A model generated the notes under the pieces. The model was not told where the DNA came from. It made no database searches and worked only from the letters and a program-made list of their open reading frames with translations. The translations under genes were made by a program, and so were the position numbers. Of a stretch of 64,000 nucleotides of DNA, positions 44,282-53,001 are shown in pieces (positions within the stretch are counted from its first letter, which is position 1; every line of letters starts with the position of its first letter). This DNA comes from Jiangella ureilytica. GTDB taxonomy: Bacteria; Actinomycetota; Actinomycetes; Jiangellales; Jiangellaceae. The DNA lies in the NCBI RefSeq assembly GCF_004348545.1, contig NZ_SMKL01000012.1, forward strand, positions 47,280-111,279, given 5' to 3'.

Positions 44282-44665
44282 TCAGTCGAGGCAGAACTCG
44301 TTGCCCTCGATGTCCTGCATGACGATGCAGGACTCGTTCTCCTCGTCGGCCGGGAGCACCCGCTCGCGGACCGCGCCGAGCGCGATCAGTCGCGTGCACT
44401 CGGCCTCGAGGGTGGCGAGCCGCTCCGCGCCCACGAGCCCGGTGCCGACGCGCACGTCGAGATGCACCCGGTTCTTGACGACCTTGCCTTCGGGAACGCG
44501 TTGGAAGTACAGCCGCGTGCCCACCCCGGTGGGGTCGACGCAGGCCGATGCCGGACCCTCGGTCCCTTCCGGGACGACGTACCCCAGCACCTCGCACCAG
44601 AAGCGGGCGAGGCGATCGGGATCGGCGCAGTCGAAGGTGACCTGGAACCGTTTGACCGACGTCAT
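44282..44665 (-). CDS. VOC/glyoxalase-like protein
   Basis: A 127-residue Glyoxalase_6 module: FQVTFDCADPDRLARFWCEV at 7-26, YFQRVPEGKVVKNRVHLDVR in the middle and MQDIEGNEFCLD at the C terminus. Similar fold to the protein at 31540 but sequence-diverged. Divergent from thioredoxin. Substrate unknown. Confidence 0.88.
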   Translation of the reverse strand: MTSVKRFQVTFDCADPDRLARFWCEVLGYVVPEGTEGPASACVDPTGVGTRLYFQRVPEGKVVKNRVHLDVRVGTGLVGAERLATLEAECTRLIALGAVRERVLPADEENESCIVMQDIEGNEFCLD

Positions 44666-44770
44666 CGATCCACCCTATGCGACGCGGGTGGGAGCCGAGA
44701 TCAGGGTGGCAGGGAAGACCTGCCCCGCCGGCGGTGTTGTAGAGGGCGAGCCGAGGAAGGGCGAGAACCG

Positions 44771-45136
44771 ATGACCACCACCACACTGACCAGCGAGACG
44801 TTCGCCCAGACCGTCGAGGACAACGAGATCGTGCTGGTCGACTTCTGGGCCGCGTGGTGCGGCCCGTGTCGCATGTTCGCCCCGGTCTACGAGAAGGCCG
44901 CGGAGGAGCACCCTGAGATCGTCTTCGGCAAGGTCGACACCGAGGCCGAGCGCGACCTGGCCGGCTGGGCGCAGATCACGTCCATCCCCACCCTGATGGC
45001 CTTCAAGAAGGGCCACCTCGTGTTCGCCCAGCCCGGCGCGCTGCCGGCCGCCGCGCTCGAGCAGGTCATCGACGCCGTCACCACCCTCGACGTCGACGCG
45101 GCCCTGGCCGCTGCGGCCGCCGAGAAGACCGACTGA
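44771..45136 (+). CDS. trxA: Thioredoxin
   Basis: A 121-residue thioredoxin with the active site WCGPC at 29-33 in VDFWAAWCGPCRMFAPVYEK and the cis-Pro in TSIPTLMAFKKG. It keeps cytoplasmic proteins reduced using thioredoxin reductase, which is not in this window, so this is an accessory copy. An Ala-rich C-terminal tail of about 15 residues is unusual. Start ATG with a GAGGAAGGG stretch upstream. Confidence 0.95.
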   Translation: MTTTTLTSETFAQTVEDNEIVLVDFWAAWCGPCRMFAPVYEKAAEEHPEIVFGKVDTEAERDLAGWAQITSIPTLMAFKKGHLVFAQPGALPAAALEQVIDAVTTLDVDAALAAAAAEKTD

Positions 45137-45142
45137 TCGCGA

Positions 45143-46294
45143 TCAGCCGCCCGCCGCGAGCGTGCGGCGACGCGTGACCGCCAGCACGAGGGCGATCCCC
45201 AGCGGCACCGTCACCAGGAGGAACGGCGGACCGGCCACCCGCTCCCCCGCGATCACGGCGGCAGCGACGGCCGACCCCACGGCGCTGCCCGCCTGACCGG
45301 CCGCGATCTGCCAGCCATAGGCCTCACCGGCGCCGGCGGCTGTGGCCGCCCGGGCGGTGAGCTCGTCCGCGGTGGCCAGCCACGGCGACAGGCCGATCCC
45401 GAACACGAGGACGGCCAGCGCCATCTCCGTCATCGTGCCGGCCAGGGCCGGCAGCCCCGACGTCCCGGCCAGCAGTGCGAGCCGCCGCAGGTAGGCGTCG
45501 GCCAGGCCGCGGCGGCGCCCGCGGACGGCGATCGCGGCACCGCCGGCGAGGCTGCCGAGCGACCAGGCGGTGACCAGCCACGGCGCGCCAGCGCCGTCGC
45601 CGGCCGTCGAGGCGAAGCCGGGCAGCAGCACCCACATCGCCCCGATGGCGGCCATGTACGAGAGGTGCACGAGGCTCACGGTCCGCACGGCCGGCCGGCG
45701 CAATGCGGTCGGCGGGCCCGCGAGAGCGGCTGACGGTGCCGCCTGCTCGCGTGGGACGGCCGCCAGCATCGCCGCGACGGCGATCACGCCCAGCGCCGCA
45801 CACGCCACCAGCGCCGCCGGCGGGCCGCCCGCCGTCGACCACCACACCACCCACAGCGGGCCGAGCACATAGGTGAGCTCCTGCGCGAGCGCGTTGCCGG
45901 TGTACGCCCGGCTCAGCCCGCTCCCGGGCACCAGGGCCGGCAACAGCGCGCGCCCGCTGCTCACCGCGGGCGGCGAGGTCAGGCCGGCGACGGCGGCCAG
46001 CGCGATGAATCCCGTGGTGTGGGACATGACGGCCAGGGCGAGCTGTGCCGCCGCCGCTGCCGCCGTCGTCGCGCAGAGCACGAGGCGGTGCCCCCGCGAC
46101 ACGAGCAGCCGCCCCCACAGAGGCGCCGTGACCGCCATGCCGATCGAGCCCGCCGCGGCCGCTGTGCCCGCCACCGCGTAGTCGCCGGTGTTGTGGTGGC
46201 CGAGCAGCACGATCACCAGCGGGCGCATCGCCGTCGGCAGCTGGGCCAGGTTCGCCCCGACCACCACCACGACCGCGCGATGCGATACATTCAT
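45143..46294 (-). CDS. MFS transporter controlled by adjacent MarR
   Basis: A 383-residue transporter with about twelve helices, rich in Ala/Val. It opens RAVVVVVGANLAQLPTAMRP and has APLWGRLLVSRGHRLVLCAT as the loop 2-3 motif. Only 5 bases lie between its start and the divergent MarR start, and a palindrome spans both, so repression by MarR is expected. Likely efflux of a toxic compound. Confidence 0.88.
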   Translation of the reverse strand: MNVSHRAVVVVVGANLAQLPTAMRPLVIVLLGHHNTGDYAVAGTAAAAGSIGMAVTAPLWGRLLVSRGHRLVLCATTAAAAAAQLALAVMSHTTGFIALAAVAGLTSPPAVSSGRALLPALVPGSGLSRAYTGNALAQELTYVLGPLWVVWWSTAGGPPAALVACAALGVIAVAAMLAAVPREQAAPSAALAGPPTALRRPAVRTVSLVHLSYMAAIGAMWVLLPGFASTAGDGAGAPWLVTAWSLGSLAGGAAIAVRGRRRGLADAYLRRLALLAGTSGLPALAGTMTEMALAVLVFGIGLSPWLATADELTARAATAAGAGEAYGWQIAAGQAGSAVGSAVAAAVIAGERVAGPPFLLVTVPLGIALVLAVTRRRTLAAGG

Positions 46295-46305
46295 CAGTTA
46301 TGAAT
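46286..46305. promoter_or_regulatory. MarR operator overlapping both start codons, with leaderless promoter
   Basis: ATTCAT (46289-46294) and ATGAAT (46300-46305) are a perfect inverted repeat around CAGTT. The left arm contains the ATG of the MFS gene on the minus strand and the right arm the ATG of marR. TACATT at 46286-46291 is a TANNNT -10 box placed so that marR transcription would begin at its own start codon. Confidence 0.6.
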
Positions 46306-46836
46306 TACCGTCCGGCCGGAACCGCAAACGTCCTCGGCGCCCTCGCCCTGCACGTGGCCGGCGTGGTCCGGAGCAGCGTCACCCGCGAGACGGGTGGCGG
46401 CGGCACGCTGCCCGACGCGCTGATCGTGATCAAGGACCAGCCGGGACGGACGGTCGACTGGCTCGGCCGGGTGCTGCAGATGTCCCAGCCCGGCGCGGTG
46501 CACCTGGTCCAGCGGCTGGCCGCGGCCGGCTGGGTCGAGCGGCGGCGCGGCGCCGACGCCCGCAGCTACGCCCTGCACCTCACGCCGCCGGGCCACGAAA
46601 CCGCCGAGCGCGTGCTGCGGGTCCGCCAGCAGGCACTCGACGAACTGACCGACCGGCTCAGCCCCGCGCAGCGCCGGCACCTCGACGAGATCGCCGCGAC
46701 GCTCCTCGCCGACACCGTCGGCGACGAGCCCGAGCTGGCGCGCGTGTGCCGGCTGTGCGATCGCTCGTGCTGCGACGCGTGCCCCGCCTACGCCGGCTAC
46801 CTCCGCGCCGCCGAGGATCCGTCAGACATCCCCTAG
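46300..46836 (+). CDS. MarR-family regulator with C-terminal cysteine cluster
   Basis: A 178-residue winged-helix regulator. The recognition region is VLQMSQPGAVHLVQRLAAAG (about 58-77), followed by the wing RRRGADARSYALHLTPPG. The C terminus carries a cysteine cluster, Cys150, 153, 157, 158 and 161, in CRLCDRSCCDACPAY, which could sense oxidants or bind metal. It represses the divergent MFS gene, judging by position and operator. Confidence 0.9.
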   Translation: MNYRPAGTANVLGALALHVAGVVRSSVTRETGGGGTLPDALIVIKDQPGRTVDWLGRVLQMSQPGAVHLVQRLAAAGWVERRRGADARSYALHLTPPGHETAERVLRVRQQALDELTDRLSPAQRRHLDEIAATLLADTVGDEPELARVCRLCDRSCCDACPAYAGYLRAAEDPSDIP

Positions 46837-47014
46837 CGGTGGCGGGTGTGATCGTCGAGGCCGCAACGCCGTCGAGCCGGCGCGAGGGCAGTGGCGGTCG
46901 CTCCCCGATCGCCACGGCGCGCCGATGGTGTGCATCGTGGACGGCGCCGGCGTTCCTGGCCGCTGCCACGCGGTGAGGAGTGACGCGGGCCGAGCCGGGG
47001 TACGTGCCCGGCCG

Positions 47015-47845
47015 ATGGACGACTCCCCCGCTCCCGCCGCCCGGGTCCGTGTCGCGACCCTGAACATCTGGGCCCGCCACGGCGACTGGCCCGCCCGGCG
47101 GGCCGTGCTGCGCGACGGGTTCGCCCAGCTCGCGCCCGACCTGGTGGCACTGCAGGAGACCGTGCTCACCGACGGCGACGACCAGGTCGCCGAGCTGTTC
47201 GGCCCCGAGTACACCGTCGTGCACCACGGGCGGCGCACCGCCGACGGTGTCGGGTGCAGCATCGTGAGCCGCTGGCCGCCTGTCGACGTGCACCAGACGG
47301 ACCTGCACGTGACCGAGCGGGTCGACCCCGCCGACTTCGTCGGGCAGTGCGCGGCCGTCGAGGTCGAGACGCCGCTCGGGCCGCTGCTCTTCGTCAACCA
47401 CAAGCCGAGCTGGCGGGTCGAGCTCGAGCACGAGCGCGAGCTCCAGGCGACGGCCGCGGCGGCCTTCGTCGAACGGCTCGTAGGCGGACGGCGACAGCTG
47501 CCGGTCGTCGTCGCCGGCGACATGGACGCCCGGCCAGAGACCGCGAGCATCCGGTTCTGGACCGGCCGCCAGTCACTCGCCGGCACCAGCGTCGCCTACC
47601 AGGACGCCTGGGAGTTCGCCCATCCCGGTGAACCCGGACCCACCTTCGCCGCGGAGAACCCGCTCGTCGCCGCACACTGGCGTCGTATCGCCGACCGCCG
47701 CATCGACTATGTCCTCCTCCGCTGCGTCGACCGTGGCCCGCCCGTCACCATCGCCTCGTGCCGGCGCCTTTTCGACCGGCCGGTCGACGGCGTCCAGGCC
47801 AGCGACCACTACGGGGTCACTTGCGATCTGTCGGCGCCCGGTTAG
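47015..47845 (+). CDS. Endonuclease/exonuclease/phosphatase (EEP) family protein
   Basis: A 276-residue member of the DNase I-like fold. Active-site elements in order: ATLNIW (Asn), LVALQETVL (metal-binding Glu), VNHKPSW (His), VVAGDMDARPET (Asp, Asn-like position filled by Asp), DYVLLR and the terminal SDHYGV (Asp-His). No signal peptide. The substrate may be nucleic acid or a phosphodiester. Start ATG 47015; upstream in-frame codons lack homology. Confidence 0.87.
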   Translation: MDDSPAPAARVRVATLNIWARHGDWPARRAVLRDGFAQLAPDLVALQETVLTDGDDQVAELFGPEYTVVHHGRRTADGVGCSIVSRWPPVDVHQTDLHVTERVDPADFVGQCAAVEVETPLGPLLFVNHKPSWRVELEHERELQATAAAAFVERLVGGRRQLPVVVAGDMDARPETASIRFWTGRQSLAGTSVAYQDAWEFAHPGEPGPTFAAENPLVAAHWRRIADRRIDYVLLRCVDRGPPVTIASCRRLFDRPVDGVQASDHYGVTCDLSAPG

Positions 47846-47853
47846 CCGGCCGG

Positions 47854-47883
47854 GTCGGTCTCCGACCGGTCGGTCCCCGACCG
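47854..47883 (+). terminator. Tandem self-complementary 15-mers after EEP gene
   Basis: Two adjacent 15-base copies, GTCGGTCTCCGACCG (47854-47868) and GTCGGTCCCCGACCG (47869-47883), differ at one base and each folds on itself. They begin 8 bases after the stop codon, so a double-hairpin terminator is likely. It also insulates the SDR promoter just downstream. Confidence 0.6.
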
Positions 47884-47895
47884 GTCGAGCCCGCC

Positions 47896-47923
47896 TGTCA
47901 CGAATGGAGCACGCCGCACGGTC
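47896..47923 (+). promoter_or_regulatory. ECF41-type promoter before SDR gene
   Basis: TGTCACG (47896-47902), 16 bases, then CGGTC (47919-47923). The ECF41 consensus, as I recall it, is TGTCACA-N16/17-CGTC. The predicted start point is about 50 bases before the SDR ATG. A near-identical pattern precedes the second SDR operon at 52218-52244. Confidence 0.55.
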
Positions 47924-47978
47924 CGAGATGGTGACCGGATGGCGACCGGCGCCTCCGGCAGTGCTTCGGAGGTGCGAG

Positions 47979-48743
47979 ATGAAGATCGTCGTCATCGGCG
48001 GCAGCGGGCTGATCGGATCCACCGTCGTCACCCGGCTCCGCGAACACGGGCACGAGGCCGTCCCCGCGTCGCCGGCCACCGGCGTCGACACTCTCACGGG
48101 TGAGGGGCTGGCCGAGGCGATGGCCGGCGCGGACGTGGTCGTCGACGTGGCGAACTCCCCGTCGTTCGAGGACGATGCGGTGCTGCGGTTCTTCGAGACG
48201 TCCACCCGGAACCTGCTGGCCGCCGAGGCCGCGGCCCAGGTGGGGCACCACGTCGCCCTGTCGATCGTCGGGGCCGACCGGCTGCCCGACGGTGGTTACC
48301 TTCGGGCGAAGGTGGCCCAGGAAGCCCTGATCGAGGCCGCGCCGATCCCCTGGTCAATCGTCCGCTCCACCCAGTTCTTCGAGTTCGTCGGGCGCATCGT
48401 CGATGCCGCGACCGACGGGACCACGGTGCGGCTGCCGCACGTGTTGTTCCAGCCGATCGCCGCCGTCGACGCCGCCTCGGTGGTGGCACGGACGGCCGCG
48501 GGCGCCCCGCTCAACGGACGCCTCGAGATCGCCGGGCCGGAACGGTTCCGGTTCGACGACTTCGTCCGCGACGGCCTGGCCGCCCGGCACGATCCGCGCA
48601 CGGTGCTCACCGATCCGCACGCGCGCTACTTCGGCACCGAGCTCGACGAGCGGTCGCTCGTGCCCGGCGACGGCGCGGTGCTCGGTGAGATCCGGTACGC
48701 GGACTGGCTGAGCCGGACGGCGGCCGCTGCCGGCGCCGGCTGA
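47979..48743 (+). CDS. NAD(P)-binding SDR/NmrA-like oxidoreductase, paralog 1
   Basis: A 254-residue atypical SDR. Motif GGSGLIGSTVVTRL at 7-20; VVVDVANSPSFEDDAVL, then FFETSTRNLLAAEAAAQVGH and HHVALSIVGADRLP, replace a classical catalytic YxxxK. GGAGGT at 47968-47973 sets the start. Strongly similar along its full length to 52998-53918. This family travels with ECF41/SigJ-like sigma factors, one of which lies 2.8 kb downstream. Substrate unknown; a role in oxidative or electrophile stress is likely. Confidence 0.88.
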   Translation: MKIVVIGGSGLIGSTVVTRLREHGHEAVPASPATGVDTLTGEGLAEAMAGADVVVDVANSPSFEDDAVLRFFETSTRNLLAAEAAAQVGHHVALSIVGADRLPDGGYLRAKVAQEALIEAAPIPWSIVRSTQFFEFVGRIVDAATDGTTVRLPHVLFQPIAAVDAASVVARTAAGAPLNGRLEIAGPERFRFDDFVRDGLAARHDPRTVLTDPHARYFGTELDERSLVPGDGAVLGEIRYADWLSRTAAAAGAG

Positions 48744-48845
48744 GGGTCTTGTCCGGAGGGAACACCGAGTGCCAATCTGGGTGATCGGCGCCGGCCGGGC
48801 GTCCGCACGCGTCCGACCGCTCCGCCTGCCCGCTTGGAGGCAGTC

Positions 48846-51453
48846 GTGCAACTCGGGGCACGCCCTCCACGGTGGCTCCGGGGGCGCGACAAGGAGTGCG
48901 AGGTCGTGCTCGGCCCGATCCGGACGGCGCGGTCGGGCCGGAGCGCCGCGCTTGCGGTGCAAGGTGAGGCGGGCATCGGCAAGACGGCGCGGCTCGACTA
49001 CCTCGTCGACGCGGCCACGGGCTGCCGGGTCCTGCGGGCCGCTGGCGTCGAGTCGGAGATGGAGCTCGCCTTCGCCGGCCTCCACCAGCTGTGCAACCCC
49101 CTGCTCGACGGGCTGGACGGGTTGCCGGCTCCGCAGGCCGAGGCTCTCGGGACCGCCTTCGGCATCCGGGCCGGCACACCGCCCGACCGGTTCGTCATCG
49201 GGCTGGGGGTGTTGACCCTGCTGTCCGACCACGTGGAGGACCAGCCCCTGGTCTGCGTGATCGACGACGCGCAGTGGCTCGACCAGGCCTCTGCCGAGAT
49301 CCTGACGTTCGTCGCGCGCCGGCTGGCCGCGGAGTCGATCCTCATGGTGTTCGCGGCGCGGGCGACGGGGGAGGAGCAGGCCTGGGCGGGACTGCCGCGG
49401 CTGATGGTGCACGGCCTGAAGAAGGCCGACGCCGTCGCCGTGCTGGAGTCGGTGGTCACGACCCCGCTGGACGGCCGGCTGCGCGACCGGATCCTCGCCG
49501 AGACACGGGGCAATCCGCTGGTCCTGCTGGAGCTGCCGCGGTGGATGTCGTCGGCCGAGCTGACGTTCGGGCCGGAACAGGCGGCGGCCGGCTCCGTGGC
49601 AGGCCGCGTGGAGGAGCGATTCCGCCGGCGGCTCGATCCGCTGCCCGACGAGACTCGGCGCCTCCTGCTGATCGCCGCGACCGAGCCGCTCGGGGACGTC
49701 GGTCTGCTCTGGCGTGCGGCGCAGCGCCTCGGCCTCGGGCCGGACGCCGCCACCCCGGCCGAGGCCGCGGAGCTGATCGATGTGTGGGACACCGTGCGGT
49801 TTCGTCACCCGCTCGTCCGTTCCGCGGTCTACCGCTCCGCCGGGCCACTGGATCGGCAGGCGGCACACCGGGCGCTCGCCGAGGCCACCGACCCGGACCG
49901 GGACCCGGACCGGCTGGCCTGGCACCGTGCGCACGCGGCCTCCGGCCCGGACGAGACGGTCGCCGCCGAGCTGGAGCGCTGCGCCGATCGCGCGCTGGCG
50001 CACGGCGGTCTCGCGGCTGGTGCCGCGTTCCTCGAACGGGCGGCCAGGTTGACTCCGGACGAGGCCGGCCGCGTCGAACGCGAGCTCAAGGCGGCGCAGA
50101 CCATGCTGCACGCCGGTGCGTTCGAGGATGCCCTTCGCCTGCTCGCGCTGCTCGAGCACCGTGCTCTGACCGAGCTGCAACGCGCCCGCGCCGAAGTGCT
50201 CCGAGCCCAGATCGCCTTCGCCTCGAACCGCGGCCACGAGGCCCTGCCGCTGCTGCTGGCTGCTGCTCGCCGTCTCGAGCCGCTCGATGTGGAGCTCGCC
50301 GCCGATGAAACGAGCCGTTCAGGCGTACCGGACCGATCAGCTCTCCGTCGAGGAAGGGCTGCGGTTCTTGGTGCTCGCCGGTGCGATCGCCTGCGACGGA
50401 TGGGACCTGCCCGGCTGGAGCGCGATCGCCGGCCAGCACCTCGAGTTCACGCGCGAGGCCGGGGCTCTGAACGCGCTGCAGTTCGGACTGAACAGCGTGA
50501 TCTACCCGCGCCTGTTCGGTGGCGATCTCGGCACCGCGGGCGCCCTCCTCGACGAGGCCGAAGCGCTCGCGGAGGTGGCCGGAACCACGCTGCATCCGTA
50601 TGGGGCGATCGGTCTGGCGGCTTACCGCGGCGACCAGCAGCGCGGCGGCCGGCTCATCGCGGCCGCCAGGGCCGATGCCCTCAGCCGTGGCGAGGGACTC
50701 GTCCTCGCGCTGACGTCCTGGGCCAGCGCGGTGATGTGCAACGGCAACGGCGACTATCCGTCGGCGCGCGCGCACTGCCTCGACCTCCTTCGCGGCCCAC
50801 CCGATGACGACGGACGACCGTCGCTGCTGCCCGTGGGGTCCCAGCCCGGCGGCTGGACGCTGGCCGAGCTGGTCGAGGCCGCCACGCGGTGCGACGATCT
50901 CGCGACCGCGACCGCCGCGGCCGGACGGCTCGCCGAGGTCGCTGCGGCCATCGGCACGGACTGGGCTCTCGGTGTGGCCGCACGATCCGAGGCACTGCTC
51001 GACGACGGCGGCCCGGCCGAGGACCTCTTCCGTGAGGCGATCGACCGTCTCGGTCGCGCCGGGGTGGGCGTCGAGCTGGCCCGGACCCACCTGCTCTACG
51101 GCGAGTGGTTGCGTCGTTCCGGTCGCCGCGCCGACGCGCGGACGCTGCTTCGAGACGCACACGACGCGCTGGCGGCGATGGGGGCCGAGGCGTTCGCCGA
51201 ACGCGCACGCCGCGAGCTGGCCGCGACCGGCGAGACGGTGCGCAGGCGGCGGGCCGACACCCGCCAGGAGCTCACCGCGCAAGAGCTGCACATCGCCCGT
51301 CTCGCGGCGGAGGGACGTACCAATCCCGAGATCGGCGCCGAGCTCTACCTCAGCCGGCACACCGTCGAGTGGCATCTCCGCAAGGTGTTCGCGAAGCTCG
51401 ACGTGACCAGTCGCCGGCAGCTGCGCACCGCCCTCGGACGCCCCGTCGCCTGA
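48846..51453 (+). pseudogene. LAL-type LuxR regulator split by internal deletion and frameshift
   Basis: The first part (48846 to about 50303, GTG with GGAGG upstream) encodes the ATPase half: GEAGIGKTA Walker A near 41-49, LVCVIDDAQWLD Walker B and a TPR-like region to ALPLLLAAARRLEPLDVELA. The second part is in another frame from about 50305 (ATG) to 51453: KRAVQAYRTDQLSVEEGLRF through the LuxR helix-turn-helix ELTAQELHIARLAAEGRTNP and YLSRHTVEWHLRKVF. By comparison with intact relatives, about 65 residues are missing at the junction. The first frame continues out of register to 50807. The two halves could be made separately but would not be a normal LAL protein. Confidence 0.8.
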
Positions 51454-51455
51454 CC

Positions 51456-51483
51456 GGGCACGTGGCCACGTGGCCACCTGCCC
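51456..51483. promoter_or_regulatory. 28-bp near-perfect palindrome
   Basis: A 16-bp perfect palindrome GTGGCCACGTGGCCAC (51462-51477) is flanked by GGGCA (51456-51460) and TGCCC (51479-51483) on the same axis; only one symmetric pair (51461/51478) mismatches. It starts 3 bases after the LAL stop and 84 bases before the sigma gene. It may terminate the former or be an operator for the latter. Confidence 0.6.
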
Positions 51484-51566
51484 ACCCCCGGCCCCTGACC
51501 TCGCCACGCATCGGCCACGCACTCTCATGGGCGCGGCACCGCTCCCCCGGACGCGAGGGTGCTCGC

Positions 51567-52214
51567 ATGAGCACGCGTCTGTCGGACCCACCGCTGGGCC
51601 ACGCGACGTCGGTCTTCGCCGGCGCTCGGCCCCGGCTCCTCGCGATCGCGTTCCGGATCCTCCAGGACACGGGCGCCGCCGAGGACATCGTGCAGGACGC
51701 CTGGCTGCGATGGCAGCGCACCGACCGATCGGTCGTGCTGGACCCCGTCGCCTTCCTGGTCACGACGACCACGCGGCTCGCGCTGAACGCCGCGCAGTGC
51801 GCCCACCGACGCCACGAGGCCCCGGTGGCCGGGCGGTTCATCGAACCGGTCGAGGGCGGCGCCGGCCCCGAGGTCGAGGCCGAGCGCCGCGAGGCCATCG
51901 AGGCGGTGATCACCATGCTGATGGAGCGGCTCACGCCGGTCGAACGCGCCACCTACCTGCTGCGCGAAGGGTTCGACTACCCGTACCTCCGGATCGCCGA
52001 GCTGCTCCGGTTGCAGGTCGCCCACACCCGCCAGCTCGCGCGGCGGGCGCGGCTACGCCTCACCTCGGACCGCCGGGCACCGGTCGACGCGGCCGCCCGG
52101 CGGTGCCTGGTCGAGGCGTTCCTCGCGGCGGCCCGGACCGGCGACCTCGCCGGCCTCGAGGACCTCCTGGGTGCCGACCTGGTGGACCGCCCGCCCCTCG
52201 GGCGACGGACGTAG
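51567..52214 (+). CDS. ECF41/SigJ-like sigma factor, C-terminal domain truncated
   Basis: A 215-residue extracytoplasmic-function sigma factor. Sigma-2 includes RILQDTGAAEDIVQDAWLRW (about 31-50) and sigma-4 includes LTPVERATYLLREGFDYPYL then IAELLRLQVAHTRQLARRAR. After sigma-4 only LVEAFLAAARTGDLAGLEDL, the first helix of the SnoaL-like extension, remains; ECF41 proteins usually have about 80-100 more residues there. In ECF41 the extension acts as a built-in regulator, so its loss could change activity. The stop is 3 bases before an ECF41-like promoter. Start ATG 51567 with GAGGG upstream. Confidence 0.85.
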   Translation: MSTRLSDPPLGHATSVFAGARPRLLAIAFRILQDTGAAEDIVQDAWLRWQRTDRSVVLDPVAFLVTTTTRLALNAAQCAHRRHEAPVAGRFIEPVEGGAGPEVEAERREAIEAVITMLMERLTPVERATYLLREGFDYPYLRIAELLRLQVAHTRQLARRARLRLTSDRRAPVDAAARRCLVEAFLAAARTGDLAGLEDLLGADLVDRPPLGRRT

Positions 52215-52217
52215 CGC

Positions 52218-52244
52218 TGTCACAACCGGCGCCGCTGCCCGGTC
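52218..52244 (+). promoter_or_regulatory. ECF41-type promoter before hydrolase-SDR-ATPase operon
   Basis: TGTCACA (52218-52224), 15 bases, then CGGTC (52240-52244). The -35 part matches the recalled ECF41 consensus exactly, and the -10 part GGTC differs in one base from CGTC with a 16-base spacer. The predicted start is about 30 bases before the hydrolase ATG, and the site follows the ECF41-like sigma gene directly, as expected for its target. Confidence 0.65.
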
Positions 52245-52278
52245 TTACCCAGTGATCGCCACGAGAAGGGAAGGACCC

Positions 52279-53001
52279 ATGTCCGAGCAGAGACCGACCG
52301 TCGTCCTGGTCCACGGCGCCTTCGCCGAGTCCGCGAGCTGGTCCGGCGTGGTCGAACGGCTACGCGACCGCGGCCTCGACGTCGTCGCGGCCGCCAATCC
52401 GCTGCGGAGCCTGTCCGGCGACGCCGCGTACGTCCGCGACGTGATCGCCTCGATCAACGCACCCGTGGTGCTCGCGGCCCACTCCTACGGCGGCATGGTG
52501 ATCAGCCAGGCCGCCGCCGGCAGCGCTGCCGTCGGCGCCCTCGTCTACGTCTGCGCGTTCGCGCCCGACCACGGCGAGACCGCCTTCGGCCTGTCGACGA
52601 AGTTCCCCGGCAGCACCCTGGGCGAGGCGCTCGCCGCCTACCCGGTCTCCACCGGCGGGAACGACCTCGCCATCCGGCCCGAGGTGTTCCATCACCAGTT
52701 CGCGGCCGACGTCACCCCGGCCCAGGCGGCCCTGATGAGCGCGACCCAGCGTCCCGTCACCGAGGCCGCGCTCACTGAGGGGCTGCCCACCGACACGCCG
52801 GCCTGGCGGTCGATCCCGTCGTGGTTCGTCTTCAGCGACCAGGACCTCAACATCCCCGTCGACCTGCACCGCTTCATGGCCGACCGCGCCGGTGCCAAGG
52901 TGACCCGCGAGATCCGCGGCGCCTCACACGCGCTCACCGTCTCCGAGCCCGAGGCCGTGGCGGCGACGATCCTCGAGGCCGTGGACGCGGTGACGACGTG
53001 A
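52279..53001 (+). CDS. Alpha/beta hydrolase
   Basis: A 240-residue alpha/beta hydrolase. Oxyanion region VVLVHGAFAESASW, nucleophile Ser69 in AAHSYGGMVI, acid in the FVFSDQDLNIP loop (Asp187 or 189) and His217 in RGASHALTVSEP. Similar short hydrolases act on esters or lactones, without a defined substrate. First gene of an operon: its TGA overlaps the next GTG. GGGAAGG precedes the ATG. Confidence 0.9.
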   Translation: MSEQRPTVVLVHGAFAESASWSGVVERLRDRGLDVVAAANPLRSLSGDAAYVRDVIASINAPVVLAAHSYGGMVISQAAAGSAAVGALVYVCAFAPDHGETAFGLSTKFPGSTLGEALAAYPVSTGGNDLAIRPEVFHHQFAADVTPAQAALMSATQRPVTEAALTEGLPTDTPAWRSIPSWFVFSDQDLNIPVDLHRFMADRAGAKVTREIRGASHALTVSEPEAVAATILEAVDAVTT

